The position numbers were made by a program, and so were the translations under genes. A DNA stretch of 64,000 bases from the NCBI GenBank assembly GCA_958496175.1, contig OY292279.1, forward strand, positions 12,834,001 through 12,898,000, read 5' to 3'. The notes under the pieces were generated by a model. That model saw only the letters and a program-made list of their open reading frames with translations, did no database searches and was not told where the DNA came from. Of the stretch, positions 35,201 through 47,200 are shown piece by piece. The DNA comes from Sisyra terminalis. Taxonomy: Eukaryota > Arthropoda > Insecta > Neuroptera > Sisyridae. Each line of letters opens with the position of its first letter. Positions within the stretch are counted from its first letter, which is position 1.

Positions 35201-38200
35201 TTTTATCTTTTTCTTGCGTCGAAAACATACCTGCGATCGCAAGAAAACGGCTTTTTCGATGGCCAATACAATAGCCACTAACTGTCAATACTGCATTTCT
35301 ATGATGGTGCAATGATTTTTAAGGGCAGAGCAAATTTTCTCTAAACGTAATTGATAAACGTATATATTGAAAGTAACTTATAATTGGTACAGTGAAGGAT
35401 ACTGCGGGTTGATACGGGAGGTGATTCTAATAATTCATAAGCTTTTTTTTGCTAAATTCAATTTATTTATTTACAACCATAGACTGGCAAGACAACTTCT
35501 GCCGGGTTAAGCTAGTATATCATAAATTATTGTTTTTGATTTTGTTGTTAATACAGTCCAACTGCGACACATTTTTAAAATAAAGTTGGTATCCAGAAAC
35601 TTAATTCAAGAGATTGTTGTAACAAATATAATAATAAAATTTCTATTAAATTCTTTAGAATTTTGTTTTGTTATGAATTTGGGATACCTCAGGTGTGAAT
35701 TTGATTAAATTTTGCGTTCTTTTTTGTCTTGCAGTCTTGTTTTTTTTCTTTTGTAATCACGATAATATTCTGTATTCGCATTCGGAAAACTTTAAATATG
35801 TGTGGGAATATGAAAACAGGTGTGTTACATCACAGTTTTTTTTAAGGTCTTTATTTAATAATAAAAACAAATGTTTTTAAAAAAATAATGAAATTTTTTT
35901 CTTTCAAACAATAAACAAATCATCATGGTTATTAGGACGACTATTCCCAAATAGCGTAATACGCAGGCGAGACTATACATAAGAAACATATTTAGTGATG
36001 TTTTCTGTTTTACTCTCTCGTTTATTAAATCTAATTGATTTATATATCTATCTCTTTTAACTGTCGCTTTTTCGTTTCATGAAATTTCAAGTCTCAACAA
36101 TGCTAAAGAAGTTTTCACTTCAAAAATGAAAAGGAAGAAACGAACGGTCTAACCTCTTCTGTTCATTCAATCGGATACAAATCTGCCAGTATTGTTATAT
36201 AGACATTGAGAATATGATAATTTTATAAACACTATATAAGTACAATGTTAACTTATTGTTTCAGTGGAAAGAAAAATATTTAAATTTTGATATAAAACGA
36301 TTTTTGATTCTATTTAAACGAAGTAATATTGTTAATGAAATTCAGCAAAAATGGGAAGTCAAATACGAGGCAGTAATGAGATGTCCATTAGTGTGGGTCA
36401 AAAAACTCGATTATTTTTTTTTTACAAGTGACACGAAAAAATGGGTTGCTAGACACCTTAAAAAAATTCTCACCAAGTATGAGCTCTTAATTTTAATAGG
36501 AAGATCCTCCGCATCGCAGTTTGGTATTTTTTTCTCAGTCCAATAGAAAAAAATTCATACCTCATCATTTATCGATTGTACAGAAAAATGTTCTGAAAGA
36601 ATTTTTTAGGAAATTTAATGCTCTACAAAAAAGGTATCTTATATTATATATTGTATTTTTTAAATGGAGACAAATATACTTAAGCATAAAAAAAAACTTG
36701 AAAAATATTTTGAAGTTTCTCAGTTGATAAAAACTAAAATTCGTTTAAATTTTCTCAAAAATTATAAATTAAATTGAAATTATTCGAATATCTCATCAAA
36801 AACTTTTAAAACCCGTACACATGAAAGTTTGATGATGAATATCTTTTGAACGGTTAATTTAATCGCCAAAATATAAGAAACCATTTTTATAGAGCAGTTC
36901 ATTTCCAACAAAAATTTGTATTGCGCATTGTATAAGAGTCATTTATTGTCGAGTAATAAAATTCATAAACAAAAATGAAATTTGTCTTAAAATAATCAAA
37001 ATTAAATTAATTAATATCTTTTAAATGGTGAGGCTTACGGAAAAAATATACAATACCTTTTTTGTAGAATATTAAATTTTCTAAAAAAAATTTTTAGAAC
37101 ATTTTTCTGTACAATCGATAAATGATGAGGTATGAATTTTTTTCTATTGGACTGAGAAAAAAATACAAAACTGCGATGCGGAGGATCTTCCTATTAAAAT
37201 TAAGAGTTCATACTTGATGAGATTTTTTTTATGGTGTCTAGCAACCCATTTATCCATGTCACTTGTAAAAAAAAATAATCGATTTTTTTGACCCACACTT
37301 ATGTCCATATCATAACTTTTATATGGTGTTATCATACAAAACAATTATTCATATCATGAATGAATTTTCACAAATCAATAAATGTTACACATAGTAACTA
37401 TTATTATTGTAAAGTTTCAGATCCTCAATGATGATAAATTGGTAAAAAATATTCAGAGGACTAGGATCAAATAATAATCAGTTAAAACTATTTATTATAG
37501 TTATTGTATAACTATTTATAACTATTTATAGTTCTGCAACGCCGAAACGTCGCGCATGTAATAAATAGTTTTAACTGATTATTATTTGATCCTAGTCCTC
37601 TGAATATTTTTTACCAAGTAACTATTATAACAAGCATACAGAAATCTGAAAAAATAAGGATTACGTTTTTAGTAAAGATCAATGATAGTCAGTCGAATGT
37701 TTTCCATTTGACAGATGCCGTGGTATTATCGGCGCCTCGACGTCCTGTTACCATACAATTCACTACCATTTGACGTCTCAATATTCTTCCTTTTTGTATT
37801 ATGTACATAATATGATCATACATACATTTATTACATTATATTGTTAACCACGCGCTCGTTATGTTGTTTTTTATATGTTTTTTACTCTTTCCTTTTTTTT
37901 TATGTAATACACGTGTATTCATTCTTCTTAAATTACGTTTTTATTAAAATGAAAACACAAAATAAGAACAAAACAACGGAGGTAATGTAAAAGAATTCTA
38001 TGAAGATTGGTATGTTATTAGAGTCGCAATCTTTATGAGTGCTAAATAGTCTTCAAAGCTTTAATAAACCTATTTAAATAAAGTACAATGACTTCAAGCT
38101 TTTGAGCTTAACTCTTCTGCCAATAACCAAAATTGTCTAGGCTATGCAATAGCCGAGACAACAATGATGGATAAAACTTATAAATATTTTAACGTGACGT

Positions 38201-41200
38201 CTCAAAACTGTATTGAGATGACGTTATTTGTTCTTTTAATTTCTTTTGGAAATAAATAATCACTTTCACACTTAACAATCATTTTTTTTATTTCACTTTT
38301 TATTACACAATTATACTTGTCAAAACAATCACTTAAATGACAATAATCACTTTTAATTCAAATCACAACAATAATCGCTTTGTCGTAACAGAAAGTCACA
38401 ACTGAATTTCTATACAGAACTCTGATACAGAACTGTCCCTGGGCTTGAGCTGAGCGACTTGTATACCCGCAACCCAACACTCTAGAATGTACTTAATTGT
38501 TCCAGAACAATCTATATGCACATTCTATAGATGTTTCCAAAACAATCTATATGTACATTCGCATGGGTGGGAGAGAGATAGAAGTCACTCAGCCAATCGC
38601 GAGCCGGCATGGCACAAAGAGAGAGGGGACAGACTTTATCCCTTTCTGTTACAATATCATTAAATTACTAAGCATTTCTTTAAATATTCATACAACTAGG
38701 TAATGTTTACTTATTTCTTCTGTTAGCTTTAGATTTTACAGATCAACTTGTAATTAATTTTACCTGGAATATTTTAGGTTTGTCTAAACTTTAATCTTTA
38801 TCAGCTTGAAAATACTAGTAATAAATACTTAGTGATAAATAAGCTATCACATAAGAAAAGGAGTCCGATTTTTTTAAATGCAAAGTATATATAGTTGAAA
38901 TTTATCAGTGGATTGATGCAAAAGCCTCTTATACTGTTAAAAATGGAATTTTTGTACTTCATTTTAGATCATATCCGAACAAACTAGCAAATCATTCAAT
39001 TTATCAAATTTAAACTGTTTCCGAAAATTAATCGAAATCCCATGATTTGATTGAATAATTGAAGACCTTGGTGCAAGAACCAGGTAAGTCCCAACTAGCA
39101 AACTTTTGGTAAGAGCCAAATGAAACAAAATAACACTCCAGGTAAATCCAGGTAACATTCAATAAACGTAATAAGTGAACTAAATCAAATTATATTTAAT
39201 TATTTTGCATATTAAACAAGGTTTATTAATTACATAATAATACAAAAAAATGTAAAAATAAAATAATAATTTCTAACAATGTTTCTAGAGTTTTATTGGC
39301 AAACAATGTTGACTTTTCTACATTAATTGCCACACAGGACAGTACTAGTGTTACATTTGAGCCTGATTTTTGCACCAATCAAAAGAGTTATATTTTCTAC
39401 AGTATGAAATGCAATAAAAAAAAATCAAAATTTGGAGTTACCTGGTTCTTAGATCAAGACTTTCAAATAATCTTACAGAAAACATTTTATGGGTCTCATG
39501 TAAATTATGTTCATTTGTACCCAAGCAATAGAGTTTTTTTTAATTGCTATTTACTATTTATAACGACCAAGGTCTATAGCAACTCTAGAGATAATAAAAA
39601 TCCGTAAATCATGAAATACTAAAAATTTGCTCGATACGAAATTCGAACCCAATACCTACCAATTTTGGAGTAACTACCTAGACCACTCGGCCACCAATAG
39701 ACCTGTAAAGATTGTTGAGTTAGAGGACTTAATAAGGACTTGCAAATGATTTACTTGTAATTGTAATGAAACTTAAGGCTTTTACAATTTTTTAGTTGTT
39801 TTTTTTCTTTTGAAAATCCAATAGTCTAGTTAGGCAATCTTAATAATGGTAAGATTGACATTTTTCTTATTTAGTTATTCGCGATCGACTTCAAAAAATA
39901 GGTTAAATAAGATACAAATTTAAAGAGAAATTGAGTACTTCCTTTAAGAAGCACTATTTGGAAATCAGTAATATTCGTTGTAGAATAGATGCATGTTTAA
40001 TTTAAAATTCAAGTTTTACTGTCTGTAAAATTTGAAGTATATACGTATTTTCAATTAAAAGATTTGAAATTTACTTAAAAAATTATTTTATTTAAAATCG
40101 ATTGTTTGCCCACTCTTCCTTTAGCCATTGTATGAAATTTCAATTGTCTAGAACTTTGGGAAGTATAAAAGTTTTGAAGATAACGGGACAACAATTGTGC
40201 TTTTCAAGTATTAATAAAATATAAAGTGGGATAATAAAATTGAGATAAATTAAACTATTGATTTTCAATAAGCCTGACAACAATATCATATCCTGAAAAT
40301 TTTAACTCTATATTTTTATTGACACAGAAGTTATAAAGGTCTGAAAATGCGTTTAAGAACTTCGGAAAAGGGTTTATAGTGGCCATTGCACCTCAGTTTA
40401 TCTTAGTTGGGTACTAACGTACCCCTAAATTTTTATGGGTACAAAAATTGAAATAGTTTAAAATTAAATGATTTTGAAAAAAAAAAATCCTTATAATTTT
40501 CTAGGATATTTTGTTAACTACTTTTTACTATTAATATTATTTAAACGATATCGTTTTTTTCAATTATACCGAATTCTTCGATATTGGTATGTCAGTAGCA
40601 TAGCGTGGTGGATACCGAGGGAGCCCTTGGCTCCGGATGGCACATGAAATTTGGGCAACTTATTGACATTCATAATTCCATTAAAAATTTTGCGTAAAGA
40701 AAAGCACGAAATCCACATTCTTAAATAGTTAAAGAATTTAAGATACTTTAAGGTAATTAGTTAAGGTATTTGACTTTTTATCAATTTTCTTGACTAGTGA
40801 TGAAGATTGGGGGCGGTAAATTTATGATCGACCCCGAGTGGCAAAATCATACGCTACGCCACTGGGATAAGTCGAACTTTACGTAACTTGAGTGATACTG
40901 TTTTGGATGCCGATCCAAATAAAATATTTTCCGTTTTCACAAGCTTCGAAACTGTAAATGTCGATTTTTTAAAACAATTAAGGAGAACAGGCGGAAGAAA
41001 ATTAAGAGTTTTCCGAATTTTCAGGAATAAAACTGCAGGAAAAATTATTTTTTATCTTACATGAACTGTATACAGAAATAATAAATTGTGCATAATGTAT
41101 AAATTGTTACTCTATGATATTAAAAATGTCCATTACTTTTGAGCAATTTGTGTGAAAATGGTATCTCATTTTTAAAAATTTAAACATTAAGTTCAAAATA

Positions 41201-44200
41201 TTTTTAATGTTAATTAAGCTTTAAATACTATTTAAATCTTAACAAAAAATACATTTTTTAGCAACTACTTGCCTGAATATCTCCGATTTTTTTATTTTCA
41301 ATTAAAGCTTTAAGCTCTAATTTAAAATATAAAACTAAAATACCGTATGAAATTTGGATAATTTCAAAGTAAGCTCTTACTTCACACCAAACTTCAGTAA
41401 AGCAGTTTTCTAGTTAATTTTATAATAATTATAACCTGTTAATCAAAAGTAAGAATTATTTTATTTGCTCTATTTTTAAATGCTAAAGCACAAACTAAAT
41501 TAAAGTGCAGTTGATACAATTACAGATATACTTTTATATAATAAATCTCATTTGAATGGATTTTGAAGAATCGTAGTAAATTTAATTTGAAGAAAATTTC
41601 AATGTTTAAATAAATAGTAAAAATTTGCTGCTTTTCAACGACAGGAGCGCTGAATGACTAAATTTACATATCCATCAAAACAGCAGAGCTTTTTCAAAGC
41701 TTATATTTCAAATCCAATTTACTGGAATTCCAATTAATGAACTATACAAGTAAAATTGTCCTTATAAATTTGAATATGTGTTAGCTATGAATTTTAAAAA
41801 ATGAAACAAATTAACGTTAAATTTAGTTCCTAGAAACATTAACATTCCATTCAGAGTTTTGTTAAAAGATAATTAAACATTTGTAAAGTTTTATAATAAC
41901 ATTCTCTTGTATTTAAATTTCCGTTTCTCAAGTTTTTGAATACACTTCATATTATAATGAGATGTTTTATATTTCTGCCAAGAATTAAAACATTATTTGA
42001 ACTTTAGCTGAATATTTATTCTAATTTTATAAAATTGTGCGTTACATTTGAATAGAATTTCATAAATTTTCTATTACTCTGTCCACATAAAACCCCCGTT
42101 TTATATTATTGTATGAATTTTTTCTGTGACCTTTTTTAATCAAAAATTTAAAGCAATTTTCCCATCTCTCTTTTGAAGAAAAAAATTTTTTTTTCAATTC
42201 CACTGTAAAACTTATTGTTGGCAAAAAATTTCCAGAAAATAAATTCAAATATTGATCTCATTTATATGATTTTCATCAAAAAATATATCATCCACTCAAT
42301 TATCATTACCCGGAAATTCTATGGAATACCAATTGTAACATAAGTCTGATTTTCAAAACTAAAAAAAATGTAACAGTTTATTGTTGCAACATCGAATTAC
42401 AATAATTTTATTTCTGCTCTAAATCATTTATGCTGTGCAAAAGACAATTTTATTAAATTGCAGTTAATTGGACTAAATTACTAGAATCTTGTTATTTTCA
42501 ACCCATAAAAACATCTTGGGTTAATTTTTTAAAGTATGCAGTTTTAATGCTGTTAAAGGGTGGTGATAATCAAGTAAATAATGAAATTTGAACCCTTACG
42601 TACCCAACTAATTGCCTTATACATTAACAAGACATCATAAACCACCACTTTGCGCGGTAACAGGTTTAACTTTACCATGAAATAGAGGTGAGCTTAATAG
42701 TCCCATTTTAAAAGTGCATAAAAAGGAAAATGAATCACGGTAGCACATATTTAACCTTTTTTATTCCTCATTTAACAAAAAAACGGGTTTTAAACAATAT
42801 ATAATATGTTGCAGGTAATGACAATTTTTTTATATCCAATTAACATTAACAATGTTATCAAGGATTTTAATAAGGTAGTCCTTTACCCCATTTCTTCATG
42901 AAAAATTCCTTGTTTAAATGATCCTCAGGATCCCATGGAGTTCAGGTTGAAAACTTGTGTTTCAAACCCTCTAAAATTATTTCGATATTTTTGATTTTGC
43001 ATAAATAACCGAAATACCTAAATCTATAAAAGCTTTTCTATAGAGAACTAGAATCATACTTTTTTCATTTTTTTATTTTTGGGAAACCCAATAGAAAATT
43101 ATATACATTTGCATGTTTGCATATGCAATTGCAAATATAGTTATTTTCGATACGTATGCGTAAAGTGAGGTTTTCTAGCAAGATGAAATTGATGCACGAG
43201 CTAAAGGGACTGATTATACACAACGAGATCGAGTGCACTGTGTACCCCCACGAGGCCGCCAGGCGAGTGGGGGTAGGCGCACGAGATCAAGTTGTGTATG
43301 ATCAGTCCCTTTAGCAAGTGTCTCAATTTCGTCCTACTAGGTACCTGACTTTAAGCATAAGTATCGAACAAAATTTTTTGTAACGACTGCTTCTAAAGTT
43401 CAACAGAAACAGATTGAGAAATTAATTATTGTTATTTATATATGAAAAATTTCAACTCTACAGTAAGAATAATTTATAAAAAATTTGTGAATAAAAACAA
43501 CATTTTAGTTTAAACTACAGTCTAAATAATTACCTATATTAATTATTTCTTATCAAAGTTTATTTAGGTATCAATTTATTTTACTTTTTCGCACTGTTAT
43601 TTACTTTTGCGCACGGTTTCTCTACTTTCGCGCACGCTTGCCACCACGATGAGAAAACGGCTCTTTACCCCCGCCACTCAACGCACGAAAGTTCAACTTT
43701 AGAAGCAGTCGTTACAAAAATTCTATTTTTATAGCGTTATTACATATTTTGGTACTTTTTCATTGACAAAGCTTATTTCGATATTTAAACATGTTAGGCG
43801 TGTTGTATTATGCCGTCGACACGTCCCCTTTACGGAAAGCTCTGAAAGTATTATACCCAATATTTCTTCACATTACCTGTCTAGCCCACGAATTACATCG
43901 AATTGTAGAAAAGATCGTAAACGATTTCGGGATAGCCAATAAATTAATTTCTTCTACCAAAAAGGGCTTTTAAAACCACTATGGCTACTACAAGCATATA
44001 AAGAGCAACTATCATACGTAACACTACCCCCAGAGCCAGTTTTAATATGGTGGGGTACTTGGTAGAAAGCTTTATTGTTTTATGCTGAATATTTCGAAGC
44101 CATAAAAGAAGTAGTTGAAAAGTTTGAAAGATCAGACACCATTGCAATCAATTAAAGCCAGCAGGTATTTGAGGATCCTGCAATCAGCAAAAAATATTGC

Positions 44201-47200
44201 TTTTAATGCAATAATTTTCAACACTATACTCGATGCAATTGAGAAACTAGAAATATTCCTTCTATGCAAGTTCATGGAAATATTCGAAAAAATGATTAAA
44301 CAGAATAACACCCATTCGAGTTAACTATTGCAATAGGTTCGTGGCAGATTAAATGAAGTTTTATATAAAAACCCCCGTCCTAAAGGAATAAAGAAAAATA
44401 ATTTATTTATCAACGGCACTTCTGAAGTGATTTCCGAAAATTTCGCCGAATTTCAAATTCTGTTCGGTAGCGTAAAATGACATCGAAAGCTCATTTTTAG
44501 CTTTTCACCTTTTTTATCTATATGACTGAATTTTGAATCTTAACCATCCATGATCCCACTCAAATATACACTGAAACTTTCTAGAGAATAGGTCTGACGA
44601 CTTAGGAAAAGTTCAGTACTGTACATATGTACAGAAGAATTATATATATTAAGATAAATATATTGTGAAAATAAACGCACATTCTTAAAAATAAATGGTT
44701 TTAGAATGTAAAAGTACCAAAGAAGGAAAATCCATCAGTAAAATTAAAAAGCGTTCTGCCATGGCGAAAGTCGCATAGAAGAAACTATTCAATGAACTGT
44801 TACAGCTGAAATTTAGTAGAGTCCCTAAATGGTTTGTATGAAGTGAATCATTATACTGATTAGTAATTTAGACTCTGAAAAGATGATAGTTAGAATCCAG
44901 GATCATAAAATATAGTTCAGGAGAAGAATGAAACAATTAAATAGAACAATCAAGTCCCAACAGTGGAAATGTTAATAAAAAAAGAAATTACATCTATATG
45001 ATAACAAGAAGAATGGCTAATTAAATAGATCACATTCCGAGAAGAAAAGGATTCATATTTGATAAGTAATAATACTTTATCCGAATCGAGAAATATCGAA
45101 AATTTGCTCGATACAAGAATAGAACCCAACACCTTTCGATTTTGGAGTAGTTACCTGGACTACTCGGTCACCTGTAGGCTTTTAAAAGCATTAAGGCTTA
45201 AAATATTTTCAATGTTTATCTAAGTGCATTATATATTCATTAAGTACTTAAGAATGAAATTTTTTAAATCCAAATTCGATCATTTTCATTTCTCCAAATG
45301 GTACCAACGAAATATGACAAAAAAATTCACCAGTAAAAAGCTAAGGGGGGAAATGGTGCCAAATTTGAGCCAGAAAGTCGAAGAACTGTCAAATAATCTC
45401 AAATAATTTTAATCGATCTGCCAAATACCCAAAAGTGTCCAAAAACTGTTAACACAAAATATTCTATGCTGCAACACGATAATGTAAGACTGCTCTGCAG
45501 AAAAAACCCCTAGAAAAACCAATAAATTGAAGAGGAGGAAGGGGGAATGTTGTCGTACCCATTATAATTGTCCAAAGTTATGCCATCGGATTTTTGTTTA
45601 TTTTAATTGTTAAAACATTTATTAAGTGGTAATCAAAATTGAAAGCATAAGTAATGTTCAAAATGTAATTTTTTGATATTTTCCTTAGAAATCAATTGAT
45701 TTTTACTAATTTGCCATTAAAAATTTTCACACTCGATGTTAAGACGTTGATACTATGGAGGCTAATTATATCATTGATTTAAAAGCAAAAGTAATAAAAT
45801 TTTGAGTTTTAATTGTATATGAAAAAAAACGAAATTACTCTTCGGTACCTCTAACATAAATACGTGGCAATGAATTAATAATGCAGAACTATAATTCTAC
45901 TACAAAACTGTAAATGATATACTTTTCTGAAAAGCGACAAAAATATTCTCTTCCATTATTCTTGATTTTGGATTTTGGCACTAAGAAGAACACGTAAGAA
46001 GAAGATTTAAAGAGACTTAAATAAAAGCTCACTTGGCAATGTTATTGAATCTTTAAAATTTTATAATAACAATGTAGGAAATTGAAAATTATCAAAGTGG
46101 AAAACAATTGAAAGAAAGTATTTCAATTCATGAAAGATGCAAAAGGAGGCTCAAGAATGTCATTTATAGATCCAGAACCGATTATAGGCATACCAATATG
46201 CACAGTATTAAATCGAGTGCCGAATGTACTAAAAATAAGTAAATAAAATTCTAGAATAACAACTCAGGAAGTAAATTGTAATAGATTAAGATAAAGAAAG
46301 CACAGAAAGACCATAATAAAAGACTTATCTACTTAAGAAAAAAGATTATCAGAATTCTGGTAGTATGGCGGCTAATTAACAGGACTCAGTAGTTTGAGAA
46401 AGCATCTCCAAATTATAGGGATAAAGTTATTAAAAAAAAAATTATTAATTTTTCAAAAATCTGTACCTGAAGATAAACACCTTAATACATATTTATATTT
46501 TAATATCAATTTCGTGAACAGTTTTCTATAAATATCGATTGAAAATTATCTCAAGTACAAAGCTTTTAAAGTTTTAATATTATTATTTTTATTTATAATT
46601 GTTATATTGATGCAAGGTTATTTAATTTAGCAAGGTTTGTTATCTGACCATTTTCCAGAAACGCCATCAGTCGCTTGGAAACGTTATCAACATTATTCGT
46701 TCAGGTTTTGCGATACATTGCGTTTCTAGTCTCATATTGATATTTTTTTTTTCAAATATAACATGAAGTTACGAGTATCTGCTGATATCACATGTTATTA
46801 ACATAGTGAATTTTATCAAATAGATTGAGCTTGATTGATATTATTGAGCTTTTATTGAAAGTTTTAATGAGATAATGCACAGGCAAGAGAGGCTTTTAGG
46901 GCTTGATTTTAATTATTTTTTAAATCATGTTTGCAATGATATATAAATTTCTGGAAATTTATAAAAAACATGATTTTCATTTGGGATAAAATATTGATTT
47001 TAATTTAGATTGTTTATGAAATAAATTTGAATGTATGAAAATTCGATTTGTGGTAATTTACACTTTATATAAAAACATGTACTAGTTGAGGTGTGAGAAA
47101 TGTTATTTTAAAAGTCCATTAGTCAAAATCGATAAAGATGTATTTATGAATTTATGTATTTATGTATATAAACATAAAAATTTGATTTACAACAGGGGAA

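Noticed and set aside
36256..36546. 96-codon open frame
   Set aside because: It lies in the left arm of the foldback element, and the mirror arm gives a matching frame on the other strand (37144-37344). An artefact of the repeat.
39296..39607. 103-codon open frame as a gene
   Set aside because: Low-complexity AT-driven composition, no splice context or family match, and it abuts a SINE.
46674..46700. GGAAACGTTATC as another hammerhead
   Set aside because: No CTGANGA core or stem II precedes it.
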